This document shows positions 8,365-15,617 of a DNA stretch of 48,834 bases, in pieces. How positions within the stretch are numbered: position 1 is the first letter of the stretch; each line of letters opens with the position of its first letter. The DNA comes from Candidatus Caenarcanales bacterium (GTDB lineage: Bacteria > Cyanobacteriota > Vampirovibrionia > LMEP-6097). The stretch covers positions 1-48,834 of the forward strand of contig JAKVAO010000012.1 in NCBI GenBank assembly GCA_022447685.1, written 5' to 3'. Made by a program: the position numbers and the translations under genes. The notes under the pieces were generated by a model, which saw only the letters and a program-made list of their open reading frames with translations, ran no database searches and was not told the DNA's origin.

Positions 8365-8726
8365 ATGATAGAAAATAATAGAACTTCTAGAAAAAATATA
8401 CCCTTAAAAAAAGGGAAATAATACGACAAAAACACAAATCTACTCAGCACAGTATTCAAGATATTAAATCAGCAATTTTCAATACAAATTATTTCAATTC
8501 AAGATTAGGTGAATTCTCAAATAATTTTCCAATCATCTATGTACCAACAGAAAATGTAAGTAAATTTGAACAAGAAATAAAACAATTAATTAAAAATAAT
8601 TATTTTATTAATAACGAAAAACAAGAGCCAGAAATACTAAGCTTCAGCTCAAACCAGTCTAATGATGACTACTGGACTCTAATTGAAATGATAGATGAAC
8701 TTGAAGATCAAGGAAAACCTTATTAA
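8365..8726 (+). CDS. Small hypothetical protein split by a -1 frame change
   Basis: An ATG at 8365 opens MIENNRTSRKNIPL, then reaches a run of seven A (8406-8412) followed by GGG. In frame it stops at 8419. With a -1 shift at the run it continues for about 104 codons, with coding-like composition (QHSIQDIKSAIF, NNFPIIYVPTENVSKFEQE, DDYWTLIEMIDELEDQ), to TAA at 8724-8726, about 120 residues in all. The long part has no ATG, GTG or TTG near its beginning, so it depends on the upstream start. Function unknown. Either programmed slippage at A AAA AAA, or a simple disabling indel. Confidence 0.4.
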
Positions 8727-8829
8727 AGTTATTACAATGGTTTCTGATGAAGATCTTTACAAAACAATGACAGAAGATAGTTCACTCAGTAGGGCTAATC
8801 CTAGCTTCTTCAACTACTCGGGTAAGTAA
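8695..8829 (+). CDS. Possible small ORF (44 aa) before mtnA
   Basis: An ATG at 8695 overlaps the end of the preceding ORF in another frame and runs to TAA at 8827-8829. A second ATG at 8737 would give 30 residues (MVSDEDLYKTMTEDSS start). It ends FFNYSGK. There is no Shine-Dalgarno and no recognisable family. It may be a fragment. Confidence 0.25.
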   Translation: MNLKIKENLIKVITMVSDEDLYKTMTEDSSLSRANPSFFNYSGK

Positions 8830-8845
8830 TAACTATCATATTTAT

Positions 8846-8851
8846 TATAAA
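8846..8851 (+). promoter_or_regulatory. -10-like TATAAA, 9 nt from mtnA ATG
   Basis: TATAAA within TTTATTATAAAATTAC, ending 9 nt before the ATG at 8861. No Shine-Dalgarno intervenes, so the transcript is likely leaderless or nearly so. Confidence 0.4.
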
Positions 8852-8860
8852 ATTACTTAA

Positions 8861-10033
8861 ATGTCAGAGAATCTAGCTAATTCAGAAATAATCCCAATCA
8901 AATGGAATGAAAGCAAAGCACTAGTAGAAATTATTGATCAAACCAAACTTCCCTATGAGTGTATCTGGGAAGAAATAAAAAGCTATGCAGAAATGGCGCA
9001 TGCTATTAAAGCAATGCTGGTAAGAGGCGCACCACTAATCGGCATCTCTGCTGCCTATGGTTTAGTACTTGCCCTGCAAACTTACATAGAAGAAAACGAC
9101 AAACTAGCAGAGAAGAAAAGCCAAAGCACATTAACCGAGCAATTCAACACTGCTTACCAAGAATTAGCTGCAACTAGACCTACAGCTGTTAACCTTCACT
9201 GGGCACTAGAATTAATGAAACAAAAATTTGAAGATCTTCTAAGCAAGGAAGAAAACCATGAAGAAATCTACCAAACACTTTTAAATAAAGCCAAATGGAT
9301 TCAAGAAGATGATCTTTCTAGATGCAAACAAATGGGTGAGCATGGTGTAAATAAAATCAAAGAAGATCTTAGAAACACGTTAAAAGAAAGAAAAATCAAT
9401 ATACTAACTCATTGCAATGCAGGTGCCCTGGCGACAGGAGGCTATGGCACCGCACTTGGTGTAATCCGCAGACTCCATGAAGAAAATCTTCTAAACATGA
9501 CTTACTCAGACGAAACCAGACCGCGTCAACAAGGTTCAAGGCTGACAGTATGGGAACTCGCTCAGGAAGGAATCCCCGTAACCATGAACGCTGATACTAT
9601 GTCTGGATTCTTGATGCAAAGCGGAAAAATCGACGCCATAGTAGTTGGCTCTGACCGTATCGCAGTCAATGGCGATGTTGCCAATAAAATTGGTACTTAT
9701 CAATTAGCAATTCTAGCTCAATATCACAATATTCCTTTCTATGTAATAGCACCCGAGTCAACTATTGATTTCAATATCAAGTCTGGAAGCGAGATACCGA
9801 TTGAATATAGATCAGGACTTGAGTTAAGTCATATAAATGATAGAGCTTGCACCTTCGTGAAATCAGAAGATTCATCTGAGTACTCCAAATCCGCAATTGA
9901 GGTCAAATATATTAATCCTGGCTTCGATGTCACTCCAAATCACTTAATTAGTGGAATAATAACCGAAAAAGGTCTAAGAGAGCTGCCTTTGGAATCTTTA
10001 GAAAGTGATAAACATTTAAGTTCGCTCTCCTAA
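8861..10033 (+). CDS. mtnA: S-methyl-5-thioribose-1-phosphate isomerase
   Basis: A 390-residue MtnA of the eIF2B-like isomerase family. It converts methylthioribose-1-phosphate to methylthioribulose-1-phosphate in methionine salvage. Visible signatures: VRGAPLIGISAAYGL, TRPTAVNLHWAL, THCNAGALATGGYGTALGVI with the catalytic cysteine, MNADTMSGFLMQSGKID, VVGSDRIAVNGDVANKIGTY with the catalytic aspartate, and FYVIAPESTID. It is slightly longer than typical (about 350-370) because of a charged insertion near residue 75 and a C-terminal tail. No other methionine-salvage gene is adjacent. folE2 follows closely. Confidence 0.95.
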   Translation: MSENLANSEIIPIKWNESKALVEIIDQTKLPYECIWEEIKSYAEMAHAIKAMLVRGAPLIGISAAYGLVLALQTYIEENDKLAEKKSQSTLTEQFNTAYQELAATRPTAVNLHWALELMKQKFEDLLSKEENHEEIYQTLLNKAKWIQEDDLSRCKQMGEHGVNKIKEDLRNTLKERKINILTHCNAGALATGGYGTALGVIRRLHEENLLNMTYSDETRPRQQGSRLTVWELAQEGIPVTMNADTMSGFLMQSGKIDAIVVGSDRIAVNGDVANKIGTYQLAILAQYHNIPFYVIAPESTIDFNIKSGSEIPIEYRSGLELSHINDRACTFVKSEDSSEYSKSAIEVKYINPGFDVTPNHLISGIITEKGLRELPLESLESDKHLSSLS

Positions 10034-10069
10034 CCGAAAATGTTAGAATCAAAAGGAGTTGGTATTACT

Positions 10070-11014
10070 ATGAAAACAGAGAAAGCACAAGCGGGCGTAG
10101 AGGAAAAAAAATTCCCAGATATAGCTATAGAAACTAAAGCGAAAGTCTCTGGTTCACTCGACAAAGTCGGTATGGAAGAAGTCGAACTAGTAATTCAAGT
10201 CCAATCTGATAATGGTTCTTTGATATCTTTACCAGCCACAGCGAATCTTTTCGTTAGCCTGGATGCTCCGAATAAGAAGGGAATCCACATGTCGAGGTTA
10301 TTACTCAATGCTCACGAAATTTTCGAAAATGAGTCTATGAGCTACGCAACTCTTGCAAAGCTAGTTAGAAAATTAAAAGAATCTCACAACGATATGAGCC
10401 TTTCTGCTTTCGTTGAGATTAAGTTTGAGTATGCTTTGAAAAGAAAAGCCTTATTAAGTGATAACTCCGCTTGGAGATTCTATCCAATTAGTCTATGTGC
10501 AGAGATAGATGCTAACAATAAAGTTAAATTCGACACTAAGATCAATATCGCTTACTCTAGCACTTGCCCTTGTTCAGCTGCGCTATCAAGACAATTAATC
10601 CAAGAAGAGTTCGTAAAAGCATTTGCGAATAAAGATCTTTCTATGGAAGAAATCTACAACTGGCTCGGTAGAGAAGAAAGCCAGGTTGCAACTCCACATA
10701 GCCAGAGAAGTTATGCAGATATCAACTTAAGTCACTACGAAGATCAGATCGAAGACTCAAAAGAATTATTTGAATTAATAGATGGTTTAGAGACAACTAT
10801 CTCGACTCCAGTTCAAGCAGCCGTGAAACGTGAAGATGAGCAGGAATTTGCAAGATTAAATGGTGCAAACTTCATGTTCAGTGAAGATGCGGCTAGAAGA
10901 TTCAAAGAATTCTGTAATAGTTTAGAGTATTTAGCAGACTTCCAAGTGAAAATCCAACATATTGAGAGCTTACACCCTCATAATGCTGTAGCTTATGCTT
11001 CCAAAGATAAGTAA
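10070..11014 (+). CDS. folE2: GTP cyclohydrolase FolE2 (type IB)
   Basis: A FolE2/MptA-family enzyme making dihydroneopterin triphosphate from GTP for folate (or deazapurine) synthesis. Signatures: DIAIETKAKVSG and VEELVIQV-like strands near the N-terminus, the SLDAPNKKGIHMSRLL motif, the cysteine motif STCPCSAALSRQLI that binds the metal, TPHSQRSYADI, and the C-terminal ESLHPHNAVAYA. The frame is open from an ATG at 10040, but AGGAG at 10054-10058 lies 11 nt before the ATG at 10070, which I prefer (about 314 residues). Type IB enzymes can use metals other than zinc. The stop codon lies at the edge of the 21-bp repeat region. Confidence 0.93.
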   Translation: MKTEKAQAGVEEKKFPDIAIETKAKVSGSLDKVGMEEVELVIQVQSDNGSLISLPATANLFVSLDAPNKKGIHMSRLLLNAHEIFENESMSYATLAKLVRKLKESHNDMSLSAFVEIKFEYALKRKALLSDNSAWRFYPISLCAEIDANNKVKFDTKINIAYSSTCPCSAALSRQLIQEEFVKAFANKDLSMEEIYNWLGREESQVATPHSQRSYADINLSHYEDQIEDSKELFELIDGLETTISTPVQAAVKREDEQEFARLNGANFMFSEDAARRFKEFCNSLEYLADFQVKIQHIESLHPHNAVAYASKDK

Positions 11015-11030
11015 ATATTAAACTTAGACA

Positions 11031-11329
11031 AGTAAATTAATTTTTACTTTACTGAAACGACCAAGCTCAATTAAGAAATAACCTACAGACATCAGGAATC
11101 ATCTCATTTGCAGGTGTAGGTTAATTCTGCTAGCAAGAAATGCTTGCGTCGATAGAGAAACAAGTATCTATTTTTGAGAATTCATATTTGCGAATAAAGA
11201 AATAACCATCTTTCATCAAGAAATCAGTATCAAAGCTTAAGAAATTTAATTCTGCGATCAAGAAATGAGTATCTTAAGTAAAGAAATAATCAAGCCCAGC
11301 AAGGAAATATCTATCTTCGTCAAATAAAT
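11031..11329. repeat. Degenerate 21-bp tandem direct-repeat array
   Basis: A motif AAGAAAT followed by N-AGTATCTT recurs with a strict 21-nt period. Exact AAGAAAT copies start at 11197, 11218, 11239, 11260 and 11281. Variant copies on the same phase are at 11155 (GAGAAAC), 11176 (GAGAATT), 11302 (AGGAAAT) and 11323 (AATAAAT). Earlier copies at 11135, 11094, 11073, 11052 and 11031 follow after two single-base phase slips. The AGTATC part is clear at 11155, 11218 and 11260. One frame would read as a heptapeptide repeat (EISIF-like), but it is interrupted by several stops. This fills most of the 508-bp folE2-orphan gene gap. Role unknown. Confidence 0.85.
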
Positions 11330-11476
11330 TTCAAAAATTTTTCAAATTTATTATCAAATAATCCTACAGCTCACTTTATATAGTTATCAAATCTATGTTT
11401 TATAAGCGTTACTTATGCTCAAAAACAAAATAGATAGATACAGTTTTAATGGCACAACAATTAAAAGCAGATTAAT

Positions 11477-11490
11477 CCAGCTATAGCTGG
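11477..11490. promoter_or_regulatory. 14-bp perfect palindrome in leader of orphan gene
   Basis: CCAGCTATAGCTGG is a perfect palindrome 32 nt before the ATG at 11523 and just upstream of its AGGAG. It could be a hairpin in the leader or an operator. The rest of 11330-11522 is AT-rich with no other supported element. Confidence 0.45.
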
Positions 11491-11522
11491 GCTTAGAGCT
11501 TTGCGTCAAAAGGAGAAAGAAA

Positions 11523-12011
11523 ATGGGAACAGTCAACGGCGGTAATTATGGAGTAAAATTTGAGCTTCCAACTATAGAAACTAATTCTGAATATCTCACA
11601 GAGAATCTAAAAGAGAAAAATGATAATAAGCCACAAATATTTTTAACTAATTTTAATGAAGGGCAACTTTATAGCCAAGGCAACACAAAAGCACTTAGCC
11701 TTGCACAACAGGGGGCTGTCACCAATAATGAATGGAGTAATGCTGTTACAGTAAATGGAGGAGCTATCGTAGCATTTCATCATGATCCTGGCTCGTACCA
11801 AGAAGAACCCACAATAAGAGAAAAATTGACTAATTTTTATAATGAACACATAGATCCAGCATTACAAGCATTTCCTCACCATTTGGAAAATTTCAAGAAT
11901 AACAGTAGTTTTGATGAAGTAACGAAAGATACAACACATGAATCAATATTTATGGAACATATATACAAAAACAATATCCCCACAGATCAAATGGCAATAG
12001 ATTCTGAATAA
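11523..12011 (+). CDS. Hypothetical protein, SD-led orphan (162 aa)
   Basis: No family recognised. AGGAG at 11511-11515 lies 7 nt before the ATG, a strong site compared with neighbouring housekeeping genes. The N-terminus (MGTVNGGNYGVKFELPTIET) is polar and Gly/Asn/Thr-rich without a Sec signal. The middle has a hydrophobic patch (NAVTVNGGAIVAFHHDPG). The C-terminal third is rich in His/Phe/Asn. The gene lies between the 21-bp array and another orphan gene, 1.2 kb before flgB. The Ser/Thr/Asn-rich, signal-less start would be compatible with flagellar type III export, which is speculation. Confidence 0.7.
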   Translation: MGTVNGGNYGVKFELPTIETNSEYLTENLKEKNDNKPQIFLTNFNEGQLYSQGNTKALSLAQQGAVTNNEWSNAVTVNGGAIVAFHHDPGSYQEEPTIREKLTNFYNEHIDPALQAFPHHLENFKNNSSFDEVTKDTTHESIFMEHIYKNNIPTDQMAIDSE

Positions 12012-12014
12012 ATT

Positions 12015-12042
12015 AAGAAATAAAATGAGACATACAAGAAAG
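12015..12042. repeat. Two further AAGAAA copies on a 21-nt spacing
   Basis: AAGAAAT at 12015 and AAGAAAG at 12036 are 21 nt apart, directly after the stop of the first orphan gene. A further AAGAAAG is at 12087 but off phase. They look like remnants of the same element as the array at 11031-11329. Confidence 0.45.
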
Positions 12043-12092
12043 TAAATCAATTAATATCAATGTCGCAATAAATAATTTTATGAGTCAAGAAA

Positions 12093-12125
12093 GACTGCTA
12101 AGTAAGCTGGTAATTTACAGCAGTC
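12093..12125 (+). promoter_or_regulatory. Leader hairpin upstream of orphan gene
   Basis: GACTGCT (12093-12099) pairs with AGCAGTC (12119-12125), and an inner GTAA pairs with TTAC. This gives an approximately 11-bp bulged stem that ends 12 nt before the AGGAG of the 12150 gene. It is a possible translation or stability control element. Confidence 0.5.
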
Positions 12126-12149
12126 GCGTAAAAAAGAAGGAGAACAATA

Positions 12150-12659
12150 ATGGTAGAAATTAATAATACAGTTGGATATTTATATGAGCAAACAATAACT
12201 CAAGAAGAACTAGCACCTGTAGTAGAAACAGAGCAACCTCTAAGTACAGGACTTGGTGGTATCACAGATACACCTAGAGACGTCGATCCAGTTACGCTTT
12301 CAGAAAACTTACCTACAGATCAAGGTACTACAAATGAAGTATCTGAGGTGGTTGCAAATGCAAATTACCCTTGGATTCAGGGACATGGAGCAACTGATTT
12401 AAATAACGAAATACTTGTTGCGAATAACAATATTGGAACGGATGGAGTAATAGTATCTATTGACCCAGAAGTTGAAATTGGTGAAACAGATACAAGAGAT
12501 ACTCCTAGTAGCGACACTCAACCTGAAGAGAACATTGGCTTTTGGGAAAGATTCAAAAAAGGTTGGGCAGACTTATACGAGTACACAGAAGAGGATAGAC
12601 AAAGAAGTTATCAAAACATCCACAAAATGAGAGAAGCAGGAGCTGGGGGAGTACATTAA
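12150..12659 (+). CDS. Hypothetical acidic protein, SD-led orphan (169 aa)
   Basis: No family recognised. AGGAG at 12138-12142 is 7 nt before the ATG. The first ~125 residues are acidic, low-complexity and probably disordered (many Glu, Thr, Asn, Val, Pro). The last ~45 residues change character to a basic/aromatic amphipathic helix (FWERFKKGWADLYEYTEEDR) ending in a Gly-rich tail. There is no signal peptide or membrane helix. It sits directly upstream of the flagellar operon. An exported or partner-binding protein is possible but unproven. Confidence 0.7.
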   Translation: MVEINNTVGYLYEQTITQEELAPVVETEQPLSTGLGGITDTPRDVDPVTLSENLPTDQGTTNEVSEVVANANYPWIQGHGATDLNNEILVANNNIGTDGVIVSIDPEVEIGETDTRDTPSSDTQPEENIGFWERFKKGWADLYEYTEEDRQRSYQNIHKMREAGAGGVH

Positions 12660-12755
12660 GATCAAATTAAACCTAGTAACTATTATGTAAAATCATACAG
12701 CTGGACTATGGAGATTTAACTACAGCCTGTGAATAAATGAATCAGGTCGAGACAT

Positions 12756-13175
12756 ATGATTAATGATTCATTTTCACGTAATACAACAATAGCGAGTTTA
12801 GAAGTAGGTATCCGCGGCTTAATGCAAAGACACGAGATCATTGCAGGAAATATTTCCAACGCAGGTACTCCAAACTATATAGCGAAAGAAGTAGCCTTCG
12901 AAGATGAACTCGCTAAAATTCAAAGAAAAATTAGATACGGTAACGATATAGAACTTTCAAATACTGATGACGAGCATTTTTCACTTGCAGCGAGCAGTGT
13001 TATCGAAGCGAAGATCGAAATTTCAGAACCAGAGAGAGACTTTATTACCAATGGAAATAACGTTGACCTAGACCGCGAAATGCTAATTCTCGGTAAAACT
13101 GGAATGAAATATAAAGCCGTTGCCAACATGGGTAAACGATTCTTTGAACATATGCAGGCAATTATTAGAGGTTAA
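12756..13175 (+). CDS. flgB: Flagellar basal-body rod protein FlgB
   Basis: A 139-residue proximal rod protein. The N-terminal family motif is present: LEVGIRGLMQRHEIIAGNISNAGTPNYIAKEV, i.e. the coiled-coil plus the ANIxNxxTPxY signature of rod/hook proteins. The C-terminal VDLDREMLILGKTGMKYKAVANM is the second coiled-coil. It is exported by the flagellar type III apparatus and assembles on the FliE/FliF base. It is the first gene of the flgB-flgC-fliE-fliF-fliH-fliI operon, 6 nt before flgC. The 96 nt upstream hold no obvious Shine-Dalgarno or sigma-28 site. Confidence 0.95.
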   Translation: MINDSFSRNTTIASLEVGIRGLMQRHEIIAGNISNAGTPNYIAKEVAFEDELAKIQRKIRYGNDIELSNTDDEHFSLAASSVIEAKIEISEPERDFITNGNNVDLDREMLILGKTGMKYKAVANMGKRFFEHMQAIIRG

Positions 13176-13181
13176 ATCTAG

Positions 13182-13589
13182 ATGTATAACTACGACACTT
13201 TAGATATTGCAGGAAGTGCACTTAGAGCTGAAAGGCTCAGAATGGATGTTATTGCAGGTAACATCGCAAACATGAATACTACACATAACGCTGATGGAAT
13301 GGTACAGCCCTATATTCGTAAATTGGTAAGTTTCAAAACCATAATGGATGAGCAAAGCGGCCTAATCAAGGGAGTTGCAGCCGATGGTGTTATGAATGAT
13401 ACTGAAGCTCTGAATGTAGTCTATGACCCTAGTCACCCAGACGCTGACGATCAAGGTTATGTCTATTACCCAAACATCTCAATAGAAGAAGAGATGACAG
13501 ATATGATCTCAGCGAAAGCAGCTTACGAAGCAAATATTACAACGATAAGAACATATAAAGAAATGTTCAGAGCAGGTTTGGAGCTTTAA
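13182..13589 (+). CDS. flgC: Flagellar basal-body rod protein FlgC
   Basis: A 135-residue proximal rod protein. It has ALRAERLRMDVIAGNIANMNTT, the rod N-terminal signature, the PYIRKLVSF segment, the DPSHPDADDQGYVYYPNI motif typical of FlgC, and a C-terminal EMTDMISAKAAYEANITTIRT coiled-coil. An AGAGG 9 nt before the ATG serves as ribosome site. The 2-nt gap to fliE indicates tight coupling. Confidence 0.96.
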   Translation: MYNYDTLDIAGSALRAERLRMDVIAGNIANMNTTHNADGMVQPYIRKLVSFKTIMDEQSGLIKGVAADGVMNDTEALNVVYDPSHPDADDQGYVYYPNISIEEEMTDMISAKAAYEANITTIRTYKEMFRAGLEL

Positions 13590-13591
13590 TT

Positions 13592-13927
13592 ATGGATTTT
13601 ATTACAGGCTTACAGTTATACAATACCTCCGTCAAAACACCACTACTAGACGAGAACCCAAGTTATTTCTCTAAACTTCACAAAAAACCAAGCAATGACA
13701 CGCTTGTCGAAAGATTCGATAAGACTCTTGAAAAAGCAATGCAGACACTGAAAGATACCAACACTGCTGCTGAAATAGAAATGGAATCATATATCTCTGG
13801 TAAAACCGTTGACCCAGCTGAAGTAATGCTGGCAATGGAGAAAGCGAGCATGGCTACCAACCTTGCGATTCAAATCAGAAACAGAGTAGTAGAAGGATAT
13901 AAGGAAATAAACAATATACAAGTATAG
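13592..13927 (+). CDS. fliE: Flagellar hook-basal body protein FliE
   Basis: A 111-residue FliE, the adaptor between the MS ring (FliF) and the rod. The C-terminal signature is clear: SGKTVDPAEVMLAMEKASMA then NLAIQIRNRVVEGYKEINNIQV. The N-terminus is more variable than usual. It lies between flgC (2 nt) and fliF (13 nt), the canonical position. Confidence 0.93.
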   Translation: MDFITGLQLYNTSVKTPLLDENPSYFSKLHKKPSNDTLVERFDKTLEKAMQTLKDTNTAAEIEMESYISGKTVDPAEVMLAMEKASMATNLAIQIRNRVVEGYKEINNIQV

Positions 13928-13940
13928 GGGTGATTAAATA

Positions 13941-15611
13941 ATGGCAGAAGATTTACAAGAAAAACAAGGTGACATAATTGACGACAATTTCGATGATTTT
14001 GGAGAAGGGAAATCCTCCAAAGGTTTCTTTGCAAACCCAGTCAATATCATCATAGTAGCTGTAGTAGTTGTTGTCGGTGGAATCGGATCTTACTTAGTCT
14101 TCAAACCTAAATACTCTGTACTATACTCTGGCTTAGACACTTCTGATGCAGCTGCAATCAGTTCATACCTCAAAAAAGAAAATGTTAAATTCAAAATCAC
14201 TGGTGACGGTAATACTATCATGGTTGCTGGTACATCTGTACCAAGATTAAGATTGGATGTTGCTGGTAAAGGCTTGCCTAAAGGAAGCGGTGTTGGCTTC
14301 GAGGTTTTTGACAAAAAAGACCTAACAGTAACTGATTTCGGTGAGAAATTAAAATACCATAGAGCTTTAGAAGGTGAATTATCTAGGACAATTAGTTCAC
14401 TTGATAGTGTCAAAGACGCAAGAGTTCACTTAGTACTTCCTAAGAAAAGTGTCTTTGCTAGTAAAGAAAAACCAGCTACAGCTTCTGTAGTTATAACTCC
14501 AAACTTCGGTAAAGATTTAGAACCAGCTCAAGTTAAAGGTATACAACATTTAGTTTCTAGCTCCATAGCAGGTCTTCAACCAGATAAAGTTCAAATCACT
14601 GACAACACTGGAAAGTCTTTAGTTACTTTTACAAGTGAGCAAACTCTCTTTGCTAACCGTTTAGAGATGAATGAAAAAAGACAAAGAGAATTTGAGAAGA
14701 GATTAGAAAAAGATTTACAAAGTTTACTTGATCCAATACTTGGTGCTGGTAATGTACTCGTTAATGTAAGTGCTGAACTAAACTTCGATGAATCTGAAAT
14801 GAACATAGAAAGATTCTCACCATTGGATGCTGAAGGTAAAGCAGCAGACCCAGTTATCAGGAGTGAAAAAGTTATTACCGAGAAATATGCTAAAAGTGCT
14901 AGCGAAAGACTTCGAGGAGTACCTGGCAGTAAGAGCAATATACCTAATTTCGCTGGAGTTCAGGTAAATGAACTTAAAGACCTGGGTCCTAAAAAAGACT
15001 ATGTAAAAGAAGATAAAACAGTTAATTATGAAATCAGCAGAACTGTAGAAAAAGTTAAAAAAGCAACTGGCATGATAGATAAAGTATCTGTAGCAGTTGT
15101 AGTCAACAAAGACTTATCTCCTTCTGAAAGAGCAGTACTCAGGCAGACAGTTACAGTAGCTTCAGGTCTAGATCCAGACCGTGGCGACCAAGTTATTATC
15201 ACTGGTATCAAGTTCTCATCTTCAAGATATATTGACCTTGAAGAAATCGAAAGAGAGAAACAAGCTGCTGAAGCCAAACGTAAAATGTTAGTCAAGAAAT
15301 ATATCTCTCTATTCGTAACTCTTCTAATCGGTGGTATAGTAACAGTAATCCTGTTAACAATCCTCAAACAAGGAATCAATGCTGACCACTATGAAGACTT
15401 AGATAGATTATTAGATGAAGATGAAGTAGCAATCTTGAGTGATATTGACGATAAGATAGAGGAAGCAGAGCTTGCCTACAGTAAGAAAATCAGTCTAGAT
15501 GGGAATAAAACTATTACTAAGATGAAAGATGAACTTCAGAAAACCATAGATGAAAATCCAAAAGCAGTAGCTAAGAGTTTGGAAACTTACATCAATGAAG
15601 TTGGAGTCTAG
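13941..15611 (+). CDS. fliF: Flagellar M-ring protein FliF
   Basis: A 556-residue MS-ring protein. Transmembrane helix 1 is at about residues 33-53 (NIIIVAVVVVVGGIGSYLVF). The YscJ-like domain follows (YSVLYSGLDTSDAAAISSYL, GLPKGSGVGFEVFDK, ARVHLVLPKKSVF). Then comes the FliF C domain with a Ser/Pro/Gly-rich loop, and TM2 is near 453-475 (YISLFVTLLIGGIVTVILLT). The cytoplasmic tail after TM2 is about 80 residues and acidic. This is where FliG normally binds. An AGGGGTGA site 8 nt before the ATG is one of the better ribosome sites. The expected next gene, fliG, is absent. Confidence 0.97.
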   Translation: MAEDLQEKQGDIIDDNFDDFGEGKSSKGFFANPVNIIIVAVVVVVGGIGSYLVFKPKYSVLYSGLDTSDAAAISSYLKKENVKFKITGDGNTIMVAGTSVPRLRLDVAGKGLPKGSGVGFEVFDKKDLTVTDFGEKLKYHRALEGELSRTISSLDSVKDARVHLVLPKKSVFASKEKPATASVVITPNFGKDLEPAQVKGIQHLVSSSIAGLQPDKVQITDNTGKSLVTFTSEQTLFANRLEMNEKRQREFEKRLEKDLQSLLDPILGAGNVLVNVSAELNFDESEMNIERFSPLDAEGKAADPVIRSEKVITEKYAKSASERLRGVPGSKSNIPNFAGVQVNELKDLGPKKDYVKEDKTVNYEISRTVEKVKKATGMIDKVSVAVVVNKDLSPSERAVLRQTVTVASGLDPDRGDQVIITGIKFSSSRYIDLEEIEREKQAAEAKRKMLVKKYISLFVTLLIGGIVTVILLTILKQGINADHYEDLDRLLDEDEVAILSDIDDKIEEAELAYSKKISLDGNKTITKMKDELQKTIDENPKAVAKSLETYINEVGV

Positions 15612-15617
15612 TAAATA

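Noticed and set aside
11031..11329. The 21-bp array as a CRISPR
   Set aside because: Units are directly adjacent and too short, with no unique spacers of regular length and no cas genes in the window.
12660..12755. Sigma-28 promoter before flgB
   Set aside because: No convincing TAAA-N15-GCCGATAA pattern; only generic AT-rich hexamers.
14090..15379. Several 100-120-codon minus-strand ORFs across fliF
   Set aside because: Antisense shadows of a conserved gene with Ser/Leu-rich composition and no ribosome sites.
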